From: Chaetoderma sp. LZ-2023a
Lineage: Eukaryota > Mollusca > Caudofoveata > Chaetodermatida > Chaetodermatidae
Direction of reading: 5' to 3'
DNA: 64,000 nucleotides
Assembly: GCA_034401795.1 (NCBI GenBank)
Contig: CM067366.1
Span: 85,543,964-85,607,963, forward strand
This document shows positions 1 through 11,831 of the stretch, in pieces. The translations under genes were made by a program, and so were the position numbers. Within the stretch, counting starts at the first letter, position 1, and each line of letters opens with the position of its first letter. The notes under the pieces are model-generated. The model saw nothing but the letters and a program-made list of their open reading frames with translations. It did not search any database and was not told the DNA's origin.

Positions 1-225
1 TAGGTGGTTTAAGGTATCCTGATCATAATTAGATGCGGTGCCACGTGATTCTATCAAGGGAACCCATTAAAAATGGCGGATTCAAAATGGCCGCATTCCC
101 AGCGGAAAATCTGCATTACTCAAGTTCTAGATGGAGTAGAGGGCTGGAATTGATGTCAAATTAAGGGTTTCTTGGGTCACTGGTTATGATTTTACCCATT
201 ACAATACTCTAAATAGATAAACATG
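1..225. repeat. left terminal inverted repeat of the 1-2814 element
   Basis: This arm pairs with about 2590-2814. The outer 190 bp match almost base for base, with scattered substitutions such as aaggtatcc against aagatatcc. The match weakens past position 185 but can be followed to about 225, after which the ATT microsatellite begins. Confidence 0.85.
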
Positions 226-235
226 CTAAAAAATA

Positions 236-272
<37 letters not shown>

Positions 273-346
273 GTTGTTGTTTTTGTTGTTGTTTTTGTTG
301 TTGTTGTGGTGGTGGTGGTGGTGGTGGTCGTCGTCGTCGTTGTAGC
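236..346. repeat. compound trinucleotide microsatellite (ATT/GTT/GGT/CGT)
   Basis: Runs of ATT, then GTT with TTTTTG interruptions, then GGT, then CGT sit just inside the left inverted repeat of the first transposon. Poly-Asn, poly-His and poly-Gln open frames here are artefacts of the repeat. Confidence 0.95.
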
Positions 347-665
347 ATTTGTAAATTAGTAGTATTATTGTTAAACGTTTGTACACACATGTTCCGGGCG
401 GAACATTTTAGAAACACATTTTCGCTACTCAAAACAATTGGTCTACACGTTTTCTCCAGTAAAATTAATTGTATGCCAGCCCCTCGCTTCGCCAAGCATT
501 ATTTCGTTGCGGATTTCCATATAATTATTGTAGTTTCCTAAACTCACACTGACTATTTAAATATATAAGGAGAATACATAGCTGCATAGCAATCACGCGC
601 ACGCGTATTGTGCTCTGCTTATAGACAGACACAATAGCCTATTATATTCTCGCATTCAAGTCAAT

Positions 666-2352
666 ATGTCAAAGAAAGTGAAATTGACATCTGATCCCAC
701 AGTGGATTTAGCACACACGAACTGGTCCCTGTGTGTTATTTGCCAGCAGTTCACAACGGAGCATCTCATAGATCTATGTAGTAACACAAATCGTGACAAT
801 GTGATTACGAGTTATAGGTCATTAGCTGATAACCTTGATAGGCTACAGCAACTCCATGCCCTTCCACCATACCTGGATCTATATAGGTTGAATGATGGAT
901 CTGGAATTGCGGAGACGCTCATAGAAAACTGTGCTATGTGGCACACATCTTGTTGGCATCTGTAGCCGGACTCGGGTTGATCGCAAAAGAACAATTGGAC
1001 TTTGTTCAAATCAAAACAGAGAAAGAGTACCAGAACCAACAAGAAGCTTGTTGCAATGAAGAGAGATGTACAGTTATTCTCTAGACTGTGCATTTCCTGC
1101 CAATCCAGAGACGGAGACCTTGATTCATTCTTTGAGCATGAGAATCATCCATGGCTTCCATCACTTGCTGAGAGCAACGCAATGCGCCAAGGCAGCAAAT
1201 CAGATCTGATGGGATATTTGGAAGCATTAGTAGCTCGTGCAGCTGATTGAAGTGAAGATCATTGACGGAGCAGCTATGATGCATAATCTAGATCCCAAGA
1301 AATCAAACGTGGTCGTGAACACATTTGGAGATTTTGCAGAGCACGTCTTCCTCCCACACATTGTTAGACAACTACAGACGGTTAAAAGATTGGATGGTAT
1401 ATGGGACGTGTATAAGGCTGGAAGCTTCAAGACACACGCTAGAGAAGTACGAGGCCATGGTGAAGCTCTTCGTGTTGCATCGAGTACAAGACTCCCTCAA
1501 AATTGGAAAACTTTCCTACGAGTTGATGCAAACAAAACAGGCCTCTTCACCTTTCTCGCACATACATTGGAGTCATTCGAGCTACCAGAAGGAAAGATAC
1601 TCGTCACAACATGTGAGGAAAACGTACTGATGAGGCAAAAGCATGACGTCTCACAACTCGCGCCATGCATGTAAGGTGAAGCAGATAGTAGAATGTTGCT
1701 CCACGCCTTCCATGCATATCACCAAGGTTATCGAACAACAATGATTCATGCTACAGATACAGACGTCGTAGTCCTAGCCATACAGACAGCAAACTTTCTT
1801 CATGGGTGTGATCTCTGGGTCGCATTTGGCCACGGGAACACCTTCCGCTATGTATCAGCTCATGGCATTGCAACTTCAGATCTATTCAAGTCACTATTTA
1901 GGAGACTGTCTGATGCCCCAGCGTCTCTGTGTGACAATGACATGAAAACGCTGGAGAGGTTTGTCGTACTACTGTACAAACGCACATCACCATTGTCAAA
2001 GGTTAATGAGGCACGAAAACGGCTTTTCGCTTTTGGTAACAGGCAGCTAGAAAACATTCCTCCGACCAGTGCAGCTCTGCTGCAACACACCAAACGTGCT
2101 GCGTTCCAGGAAGGTCATCTTTGGGGCCAATCACTCCACGCAACTGCAAAGACGCCATCGCCAGCTGACTGGGGTTGGGTCAGAGATGGAGACACTTGGT
2201 CACCGCAATGGAGTTTGCTTGCAGACGCATCTAAGACATCCCGGGAACTCGTGAAATGTGCTTGCAAAAGTAATTGCACTGGCAGATGCAAATGCTATAG
2301 ATCCAACTTACCTTGTACACAGTTGTGCTCATGCGGTGCACAGTGCGTGTGA
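666..2352 (+). pseudogene. broken FEN1/XPG-like transposon protein with CXC tail
   Basis: This is the decayed coding region of the 1-2814 element. An N-terminal Cys/His cluster (CVICQ, WHTSCW, then CISCQ) spans about 726-1105. It is followed by a stretch resembling the first XPG block (IIDGAAMMH near 1259-1285), the second acidic block (GEADSRMLLHA, about 1675-1707) and the third (ATDTDVVVL, about 1753-1780). A nine-cysteine tail CACKSNCTGRCKCYRS then LPC...CSCGAQC (2256-2350) matches the tesmin/CXC pattern. Reading needs one frameshift near 1240 and crosses in-frame stops at 963 and at 1672, the latter just before the acidic block. The GCD helix-hairpin-helix motif of the intact relative is missing because the frame jumps from HGIA to TSDLF, an internal deletion. 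The product is surely non-functional. Confidence 0.8.
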
Positions 2353-2589
2353 CGTCTGTGAATCATGATTCAACAATCAGCAGCATCATATATAGCCTTG
2401 CATACTCTAATAGGATAATTGAACGTATCTATAACTACCATTACTTGGTTCGATATTAAGAAATCAAGTAATTTAAACTATTTCTAGATGCTATATTGCT
2501 TTTGTTCTCAAGAGATGGATCTTTTAGATAACACATCTTAAAGAGCCACCGTCTTTCAACATCAAACACAGGTGGTCGCTATGGACGGA

Positions 2590-2814
2590 TTGATATTTAC
2601 ATATTTAGTATTGTAGTGAGTAGAATTATAACGATTGACCCATGAAACCCCTAATTTGACATTAATCCCATCTCTCTACTCCGTCTAGAGCTTGAGTAAT
2701 GCGAATTTTCCGCTGGAAAGGCGGCCATTTTGAATCCGCCATTTTGAATGGGTTCCCTTGGTAGAATCACGTGGCACCGCATCTAATTATGATCAGGATA
2801 TCTTAAACCACCTA
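2590..2814. repeat. right terminal inverted repeat of the 1-2814 element
   Basis: This is the reverse complement of the window's first bases and ends CTTAAACCACCTA. It includes the GATCATAATTAG segment and the GGCGGATTCAAAATGG segment found in the left arm. Confidence 0.85.
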
Positions 2815-3450
2815 TATGCCAAATTTCATGCTTTCTGCCAGAATGGAACATCTTTTTCACATATCTGCCCTACTATACCTCTAGATGACAGTAAACAGCT
2901 TGATGATCGTTTGATTAAAACTGGCTTAAAATAATTAATTTTCAAGTCAGGGCGCAAAAACGCATGAGTCAGCATCTCCATCGAGTGCATTCTAGTTGTT
3001 GTTTTTTAAAAATATTTTAATAAATCTGTTTCTACTGGAGGGATCATCTCACAGCTTAAGGGGGGTTGGGTGGCTTTCCTTGGGGTCCCAAAGTCGTATG
3101 CCAATGTTGGAGTCAAAATCTAAAATGCACCAGCAACAGCTTTCAGCAACATTGTTTTCAAAATAGACATTTTTCAGTAAGGCTGGTTCTACTGGAGATG
3201 TGTTCTGCAACAGCATTCAGCAAAATCATTTTCAAAATAGACACTTTTAACATAGCGACAGCCAGATTGAGGATTATATCAACACATTTATTCTTGTTAA
3301 ATTATTGATTCAATAGCGTCATAATAATCTTCTCCTGATTGACAGTGATCGTGCCTCATTGGGGAGGTAGTACGGTGTTCTAACACTCAAACACACCCAT
3401 GCATACGCCACTGGATGCTGATGTAAATAAGCTCACTCCTATTTCAATAG
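2815..3450. other. non-coding, holds a dispersed repeat
   Basis: No gene is visible. About 3130-3260 has two local copies of a phrase like CAGCAACATTGTTTTCAAAA followed by TAGACA and a TTCTACTGGAG motif. The same phrases recur at 40140-40330, so this is an unclassified dispersed repeat. Confidence 0.5.
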
Positions 3451-3451
3451 A

Positions 3452-3855
3452 GGGATTTATATCTGGATATGCCCCGCCCATTTCCAGCACAGCTCCGCCC
3501 ACCTTTACGCGTGTTGGAATCAATTTATATACTTTAAGGGCCGAGTCACAAATGTCCCAAATTCCAAGTAACTATACAGGGAAGATGATGAATATTTTGA
3601 AAACTAATGTGACTGGGTTCTGTTGCTGCCTATGGCAACAACAGCGCCCGATCAAATTAGTTTCAAAATATTCAATAGAATGTTTATTAAATAGAAAACT
3701 CTTCAAAACATTCAATTCGTGCACTTGGCGGACCTTTCCCGTCCACGACAGAGCTAGATACGTTACTATATATTGTGACGTCCGCCTACTTGTGACGTAT
3801 TTCAGTATGACGTCATATACCAAGTGACAGAGTCGTTCCATCCATTGCTTCAAGA
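3452..3855 (-). mobile_element. CRE-rich MITE copy A
   Basis: This is a reverse-orientation copy of the window's main MITE family. The GC-rich CCCCGCCCATT end is at left. A central hairpin follows, with TTGAAAACTAATGTGACTGG against its inverted partner in AAATTAGTTTCAAAATATTC around a TGTTGCTGCC/GGCAACAACA stem. An arm with TGACGTCA-type motifs is at right. The edges are approximate. Confidence 0.75.
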
Positions 3856-4371
3856 CTATATATTTCTGAACAGTTTCAGTACACATCACCTAGAAATGCA
3901 GAAACACGGATAGGCCCGACTTAGTCTAGGGGCAAAATCTAAAAAGAGCCTAGAAGTTCACTTCCGAGACGACGCAAGTGAAGCGTGTGTCACCCATGCC
4001 AGTTATTACCTATGACCGATTGTGATCGCCTTAAGCCCGGATGAGACATAAATTTCATTTATTTTGGCAAGTTATGGCGTCAGCAAGATGGTGGTCATTA
4101 CTGAAAAATCTGTATTTACAAAAACGGCAATATCTAGTCAGCCGTCTAACCCTTGATGTTATATTTGGTCAGGGTCGATCCTTTGGCACAGTCAATGGAT
4201 ACAAATAACATCTGCATTATAGAACATCATGTGAAAATGTTAGATGGGATATAACTAATCACTGGTAATGTTTTGACATAGATAAATAATACATGCAGCC
4301 TCTTTACACGGTATGTATGTATAATTACTGTATTCTGCGGCTGTAGTAGTAGAAACATCCTACATCTGCAA
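3856..4371. other. non-coding, nothing recognised
   Basis: No coding signal or repeat could be identified. It may hold the 3' non-coding part of the minus-strand transposon fragment to its right. Confidence 0.4.
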
Positions 4372-4632
4372 TCAGTCCTTCTTTGCTTTTGCCCACTGTG
4401 GCATGTCCTCAGCCGAAATCATTAGCTTCCTCAGGTCCATTCTTGATTTGAATGTACCGAGTCCTGCTTTCTTGAGACCACCTCGTAGCACAGTAGCTCC
4501 ATCTATTGGATTCACATTTTTACCGCTACATTGAGTAAGTTCAAAATACGTATTTGGTAATGGGTCACTCACCAAGAGATGGTTCTGCATATCACCTGTG
4601 GTAGGATCTGTATACCAGCCATAGTCAATGGG

Positions 4633-4978
4633 CCTTTTCATACATCATATGACGTCATAATCAACTGCGTGACGTGTAGGATGACGTCATAATCATTACG
4701 TCATGAATGACTCGATTTAGTCCGTCTTTAACTCTTAATAGTCCGTCAGGTTGTATGAATTGTATGTCTTTACTATTTAATAAACTTGATGTTGCATATT
4801 TTGAAACTAATTTGACTGGGCACCTAGTCAAATTAGTTTCAAAATATTCAACAGCTTACCTGTTTAGTTTTCCGGAAATTGATAATCAGCGCGTTCAGGG
4901 ATCAATCGATCCCAGCACGAGCGAAGTGAGGGTGGAGCTTGGCTAGAGATAGGCGGGGCATGGCTAAAACTGGAAAGG
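4633..4978 (+). mobile_element. CRE-rich MITE copy B
   Basis: Begins near CCTTTTCATACATCATATG and ends AAAACTGGAAAGG. It carries repeated ATGACGTCATAATCA motifs in the left arm, the TTTGAAACTAATTTGACTGG central palindrome and the GTGGAGCTTGGCTAGAGAT end. It interrupts the minus-strand transposon pseudogene. Confidence 0.85.
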
Positions 4979-5485
4979 AGACTTGTAATTCAATAACAGG
5001 TTGTACTATGGCCGACGAATATGAAACACGACTTTGATAGTGAGAACGTTTACTGTGTTGGCGGCAGTTTCTCAAGATTTTTTCTTCGTCTTTTTTTAAA
5101 AGCCTTTAACGAACGTCATTGGCAGCTGTGTCAATTGTATGTTAGGAGTATTGTCGATAAATTAACTCCTTTATCCTGGCCGTAGCTGTGTCAATCAGGA
5201 GACCGACACCGAGACAATCCAACAAACTAACATGATTCTGAAATATTTTCCATGTGATCTTCTTATCCAGCTCATATAACTGACTTACAGTGTCTGCCAC
5301 AGCCGGTCACTGCATGATAAGCTGGAAGGGTCTCACGGACATGTTCACTTATTGTGATTTCATGAACTGCCATAAAACGCCATTGTTTGGTCTGTTCCTG
5401 TATTGAACCGGACCTCGCCGCTAAGTTGAATTGCAAAGTTCACTAATAATACCAATATATTAGTGCCGGCGGATGATTTAATTAA

Positions 5486-5844
5486 CCTTTCCAGTTTATG
5501 TGACGTTATAATCAACTAAGTGCCTTGTAGGATGATGTCATAATTAATTATGACACGAGGGATGCGATTTAGTCAGTCTTTAACGCTTAGTCAATGGCAC
5601 GGTGTACGAATTGTATGTCTACTACTTAATAAACATTCTGTTTAATATTTTGAAACTAATTTGACTGGTCGCTGATGCTTCCATAGGCAGAAATCAAATT
5701 AGTTTCAAAATATTTAACAGCTTACCTGTATAGTTTTCTGGAAATTAATAGTCAGGGAGTTCAGGGATTACTAGATCCCAACACGAGCGAGGTGTGGGTG
5801 GAGCGTAGCTAATGATGGGCGGGGCATAGCTAAAACTGGAAAGG
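5486..5844 (+). mobile_element. CRE-rich MITE copy C, best-preserved ends
   Basis: This copy shows the family termini most clearly: CCTTTCCAGTTT at 5486-5497 and its exact reverse complement AAACTGGAAAGG at 5833-5844, a 12-bp inverted repeat. The order is a CRE-like left arm, central hairpin around 5640-5715, then the GTGGGTGGAGCGTAGC and GGGCGGGGCATAGC end. No clear target-site duplication could be assigned. It lies inside the minus-strand XPG-transposon remnant. Confidence 0.85.
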
Positions 5845-6613
5845 TCCATTGTTCATCCATATCCTGCTTTGGCAGCTGCTACTGCATAGAGAGTACTGCG
5901 CATGTGTGCCTCATCATGATTTGACATCAGCGCAGTTACATCTGCCACAGTACATCATTTTGCAGCCAACCTATCAATAAAGCCACCTGACCTTACACCC
6001 TCTCGATCATGCAGATAGGACCTTGCATTGTTCATAACTAGGTAGACTCAAGAAATTCTCAAATTCTGATATCTTCTCAGCAAGATCAGTAAACTGTTCT
6101 CATTTACTGGGCAATGGAACGCTCCAGTTTTCAATCTTATGCCGAATTGACGTCTTACTTCCATACTTACTGGTAGGTCGATCATACCTGTCAAAGACAA
6201 CATCTACTCGAGAAGAGGTACTCAAATGACTAACCACGGCTGCTACGAATACATCAGTAAGATCGCCAAAGTTCTTTGCTGACGTTAATTTCCCAATTGC
6301 TTGAACCAGGGCATCTATGATAGTGAATGTTTTACGTTTCATGCTGTGAGAAATGCTACCACTGTCGTCGCTGCTTCAAGAATTAGTCCAAGTTCTGACC
6401 TATTATTTGTAGACGTTTGTTGGCCCGTGATGTTAGCAAGTGACAGAGGAACAGGTGACTGTTCATGGCACATAACTATTCACGACATGCTTCTTTTGAA
6501 ACTAACAAGCATTTAAATAGATTTCTAACAGCTTTAAATAGCTTCTTTTCTGAACTACTGCTGAAACACGTTGCACATGGTACATTGATTTTCATGTCAA
6601 ACTGTTTAATTGA

Positions 6614-6996
6614 TCTTTTCACTTTTAGCTATGTCCCGTCCATCTCATTCTAAGCTCCACCCGCACCACGTTCGTGTTAGGATCGATCGATCTCTGAACT
6701 CCATTACTATCAATTTCCAGAAAACCACACAGGTGAGCTATTGAATATTTTGGAACTAATTTGACTGGGTGATGTTGCGGCCTATGGCAGCAACAGCGTC
6801 CAATCAAATTAGTTTCAAAATATTCAATAGCGTGTTTATTAAATAGTAGAGACATACAATTCGTGCAACGTGTCGGACTATTAAGAGTTTAAAGACGGGC
6901 CAAATAGAATCATTTATGACGTAATGATTATGACGTCATCCTGCACGCCGCTTAGCTGATTATGACGGCATATGATAGACGGATACTCTGGAAAGG
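6614..6996 (-). mobile_element. CRE-rich MITE copy D
   Basis: Reverse-orientation copy. TTTTAGCTATGTCCCGTCC is at left and CTCTGGAAAGG at right, with the central AACTAATTTGACTGG and AAATTAGTTTCAAAATATTC palindrome between. TGACGTCATCC lies in the right arm. Confidence 0.85.
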
Positions 6997-8354
6997 TGAA
7001 TTGTTGTAACATATCATCTAGGTTTACATCTTGTGTACTTAAGCGAGATTTTACAAAATCGCTTAACTTGGTTTCGCTTCGCATTGGCGCAGTCATAAGA
7101 GCAGCTGTTGTGTTTAAAGGAGCTATATTACATGTTGTCAAGCGAGGCACACAATATCAACGCTATTGTTACTAAAACACCAAACATATTCAATTGTTCT
7201 ACTATTTTTAGCATCTTATTTGTCACGCGTAGCATAAACAAGGCCAGAGTCGGTGAAATGCTGACCAGTGGTGACCATGGATTTCTTGGGAAAGGCTCGG
7301 AAACCACATGTTGAAGTCGGAAAAGGCCTGATTTGACCAGTTTTCTTCATGGGACACCCCGGGGATGGATATGGCATGTTCTCGGCAAAGACCAGGCCTC
7401 TATTACAAAGATAGCTGTGTACGAAACATCAGAAGGAACGTGTAAGACAGGACATCATAAAACAACCTCGCATTGCAAAGTGGGCTGCGAGACAGGGCAA
7501 ATGGATGTAAATCATTATTGGGGCACATGAAAAAGCTCACCGAAGACAGACACAAATGGAGTGACTTTGCCATTGTCATTATGCTGATTTTCTGGTGTGA
7601 TGAGATTTTGATAGTAAAAGCGGTGGATTGATTGAACAGTACAGCATGCGTGTAACTGTCCAAATACTCATGAATCCATAGTCATATCGCCACCTTTGAA
7701 TGTAATCATGCTTCTAAATATATATCTCATCAGTGAATTGGTCCGATCTGTCACTCAAGTATCATAATCAAAATACGTCACTTATTAACTGACGTCACAA
7801 TAGAATGGTGTTTGGTCCGTCACGAATGTGGCAAAGGTCTGGTTAGGTGTGAAAATGAAAGATGCACATGTCAATTTTAGGTCTGGAGACTTAGATTCCG
7901 GATATCGTGTGTGACTGCAGGCCAGAGATGAAGAAAAACAGTCATAGATTTTATAGAAGCCATTGATAGACAACCCTTGAAATCCCATGTATATTGTTTT
8001 GGCAATAGTTTATTACGCTACCTAAACAGCCAAGCATCAGAGAGCAGGTACATATGAAGTGTAGCTAGAAACTGGCATTAGGTTATGATGACACGTTTTC
8101 TCCGGGATCAGTTCGTAGCGAGGAAATGCCTCTCACACTGGTACCAGCATCTTTAAGGTGGCCTGATTAACCAGGTTGGGACGTTATATGACCTGGCATG
8201 CTCATTAAAGATGGCAATCATATTGCATCAGGCGACTGATTTCCGTCTCCCCTGTTGTATTGCGACTAGACACGACAACAAATCGATGAACTGAAGGAAT
8301 GCATGAGCCTATTGGCTGAAACTGGCAAGTGCATTCTTGTTTTATGTCCAATAA
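6997..8354. other. non-coding, mostly unrecognised
   Basis: No gene is supported. About 7735-7800 carries TCTGTCACTCAAGTATCATA followed by a TGACGTCACAAT motif, a divergent relative of the MITE arm that recurs near 16072-16150. The rest, including 7240-7560, resembles nothing I know. Confidence 0.4.
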
Positions 8355-8740
8355 AGGATCGATTTCTAACTGTGACTCGGCCATTTCTCGATAATCTCCA
8401 CCCACGTTTTGTGCGTATTGGAATCGATTTATATCCTTTGATCCCGGAATTCTCGGAATCCCATTTGCAAGGTAAGAGAACAGTTAAGCTGTTGAATGTT
8501 TTGAAACTAATATGGCTGGGTGTTGTTGCTGCCTATGGCAGCAACAGCGCCTAGTCAAATTAATTTCAGAATATTCTACAAAATATTTTATTAAATCGCA
8601 AATCCATCAGACATATAATTCGTACACTTGACGAAGTTTCCGAAGTTCATAGCACACCTAGATACGTCATTCATCATATATTTTGATTGTGACGTCAGCC
8701 TGCATGTGTTAAGAGTGACAGATTGTATCCATCCATTGGG
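8355..8740 (-). mobile_element. CRE-rich MITE copy E
   Basis: Reverse-orientation copy with a rearranged left end. TCTCCACCCACGTTTTGTGC is followed by the palindrome TTTTGAAACTAATATGGCTG with CAAATTAATTTCAGAATATT, and the arm ends near ATCCATCCATTGGG. Confidence 0.75.
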
Positions 8741-9689
8741 TTTTCTGTTTTCGTTTAGTTGAAGGTGATGGGGTTACTGGGTCGCGCTGGAGACTAGTGG
8801 AGCGGCGTAAGGGAAGTAGTTTTTTTCGCATCAATGTACAGTAAAACGTGTACAGGGAGAAATTTCATAGCAAATTTATCACATGTACTTAGTAAGTTCT
8901 CAATGAGGATGCGATTTAGCGAGTTCCAAATAAGATCTTTCTAAACGAGCGTGATAAATTTGATATGAAATAATAATGAGTTTACAATTCTATTTAACGC
9001 ATAAGCTATTATTTCTCATTTTCACAGCATTTATATTATATTTTTACGTGCTGTCGGTCGGTCGGTCATTCAAATTTTTTACACTTCTGACCAAGCTGCC
9101 TAAGTCGATACACAACTATAGTACGTTCGCACTTATTCTAACCGCTGTTGTGCTTCGCAATTGAGAGGTCTGACCAATTGTTAGTGCGTATATTGACAAA
9201 CACGACATCTAAAGGGTGGGAGGAGCTTGGCTGGAGATGGATGTGGCATAGCTAAAATTGGATTCCTCCATTGAAGATAAAAAATGACACGTAATAGCGT
9301 AATGGATAGTATGCAATGTGATATAATCTCGCTTATGTCATAAAATTGATTCTAAATCAAACTAAAATTTAATTAAATATGACGTTTTAAAACCGTATTA
9401 CTTTTCGCTCACAAACCAGAAACGACAAATTCCTTATGATGCAAAAAAATTACGGAAATCTCTGCTGAATTTGTTTGAAACCTAATTCGACTGGGAGTTG
9501 TACAGGTTCTAAATACTCAGTATCTATCCTGGGCGGTTGTTTTGAAATCGAGAGCTCTGAAATTCCAATGGCAAAATGGTCAATGGAAGAACCTCGATAT
9601 GTCCAGATCTGACAACAGCATATCGCATATATAGATCCAGTATTTTTATTGATTCAAGATAACTTTATTCAAGGAAATGTAACAGAGGG
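8741..9689. other. non-coding, one MITE end fragment
   Basis: At about 9213-9268 the terminal MITE motif AGGAGCTTGGCTGGAGATGG with GGCATAGCTAAAATTGG is present without the rest. The remainder is AT-rich with no recognised content. Confidence 0.5.
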
Positions 9690-10258
9690 ACACATTTCTA
9701 GCTATGCCCTGCCCATTCCTAGCGATGTCCCGCCCATTCCCAGCGATGCCCCGCCCACTGCTAGCGATGCCCCGCCCATTTCTAGCTATTCCCCGTCCAT
9801 TTTCAGGTATGTCCGCGCATTACTGGCTATGTCCCGTCCATTTCTAGCTATGTCCGCCCATTTCTAGCTATGCCCATCTATTTCTAGTCACGCTCCGCCC
9901 GCGTTCTGCGCATGTTTGGATAGATTTATATACTTTTAGCCCTGAATTATCAGGATTACAATTTCAAGGTAACTACGCTGATAAGATGTTGGATATTTTG
10001 AAATTAATTTGACTGGGTGTTGTTGTTGCCTATGGCAGCAACGGTACCCAGGCAAATTAGTTTCAAAATGTTCAACAGAATGTGTATTAAATAGTAAATC
10101 CATCAAAGTCATACAATTCAGACTTGACGAACTATTCCAGCTTCTTGACGGAGTATTCTCTGTCAATTATTATTGTGACGTCAATTCCTCAACCTACATA
10201 TCACATGATTTATTAATACGTCATATACTTGAGTAACAGGCCGGATCCATCCAATAGC
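9690..10258 (-). mobile_element. MITE copy G with expanded terminal sub-repeat
   Basis: Reverse-orientation MITE. Its central palindrome is at about 9985-10080 and its CRE arm at about 10170-10258. Instead of the usual two terminal sub-repeats it has roughly ten degenerate units of about 20 bp (9695-9900), each a variant of CTAGCTATGCCCCGCCCATT. On the other strand this reads AATGGGCGGGGCATAGCTAG, the sequence from which the 16-32 kb minisatellite can be derived. Confidence 0.8.
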
Positions 10259-10335
10259 CGTCAATGAGACGAACACAGATGGCGCATTTCTTACTCTCGC
10301 CCCGTAAAGGGAGGAGGGTATTGCGATCGATCAGT

Positions 10336-11098
<763 letters not shown>

Positions 11099-11830
11099 TG
11101 CATCCGGAGCTGTCTTAAAAATTACTAATCAAATGTGGCTTAAATTTAACACAACGAAGGAACGTGCCGTTATCGCCAGACGGATAAATGAGCCGGATCA
11201 GGATCGGATTCCAGTCTCAATCTACAAATATCTCGAAAACCTTTTGTTCGATTTGGCTCAAATGTTAGCACACGAAAAGGTGTCACCAGATAATAGAAGT
11301 CCACAAAAAAGAATGAAAATCTTGAAAAAAAATTCGAGTATGCCTAAATCTTGATAACTAAAAAAGAACCGGAAGATCCGAAAACATTTTATAATGTGAC
11401 AAAAACAGGAGGGCGGGTTTCTGCGACCTCTGATGGCTCTTGTTTACAATATCGTGTTAAACATGCGCTATTATCACGGCTGTCACTCCGACTGGCAGAC
11501 GACGTACAGCACTAATTAGTATTCAGTAGCTATTCAAGACGCATACGGTGTTGCTAAGAGACCGCCAAACTGACAATTCTACTTAGCTTATCGAGTCATC
11601 AATATACCGGTATTGGCCATATTGCGCACTTTCCTAAGAATGGTATGGTGTGTGCGTATGCGCGTTCTTCATTCCATCTATCTACAGTACAGGTCAGAAA
11701 TAATTAAGTTTTCAAAACAAAATAAAACGTACCGTTGAATACAGTACATTTCTTACATCGTGTTCAAAATTGTACTAACTAACATATTTCTGTTTTTGTT
11801 TTTTAAACGTGTTAACTTATTAGCACTGCT
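11099..11830. other. non-coding, nothing recognised
   Basis: A short open frame at 11133-11354 (plus, 73 codons) is Lys-rich and matches no family I know. I do not call it a gene. Confidence 0.4.
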
Positions 11831-11831
11831 G

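Larger units (their letters stand above)
1..2814 (+). mobile_element. Academ-like DNA transposon, complete ends, decayed coding region
   Basis: The element starts TAGGTGGTTTAAG and ends CTTAAACCACCTA. The two ends are inverted repeats of about 225 bp (about 1-225 and 2590-2814), matching over most positions by eye. The first base of the window is the first base of the element, so the left target-site duplication cannot be seen; the right flank is TAT. The interior (666-2352) encodes a decayed relative of the 859-residue protein at 44860-47439. A trinucleotide microsatellite lies just inside the left repeat. Superfamily assignment rests on the XPG-like motifs, the CXC cluster and the TAG...CTA termini shared with the 44323 element. 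Academ elements are described, from memory, as carrying an XPG-type nuclease with 3-4 bp duplications. The ends are very clear; the superfamily name is less certain. Confidence 0.8.
4372..6560 (-). pseudogene. decayed minus-strand FEN1/XPG-like transposon copy split by MITEs
   Basis: Fragments in the right order on the minus strand match the 859-residue protein at 44860. EQSPVPLSLANITG (about 6400-6460) matches the segment before the nuclease domain. IIDALVQAIG and VDVVFDRYDR (6100-6342) are the first XPG block. SNHDEAHMRSTLYA (about 5880-5930) is the second acidic block with one Asp changed to His. LPAYHAVTGCGRHC (about 5290-5330) is the GCD motif with the Asp changed to Gly. YGWYTDP and FELTQCSGKN (4372-4641) resemble the C-terminal Trp/Cys region. 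Full MITEs sit inside it at 4633-4978 and 5486-5844, and stops are frequent. Two catalytic acids are lost, so this is a dead copy that predates those MITE insertions. Its terminal repeats were not found. Confidence 0.75.

Noticed and set aside
5486-5844. MITE as a Helitron-type (pearl-like) bivalve element with internal repeats
   Set aside because: Ends are a 12-bp inverted repeat, not TC...CTRR with a 3' hairpin, so a Helitron origin is not supported.
11133-11354. Small Lys-rich protein of 73 residues
   Set aside because: No conserved motif, no start context, and it lies between a microsatellite and unrecognised AT-rich DNA.
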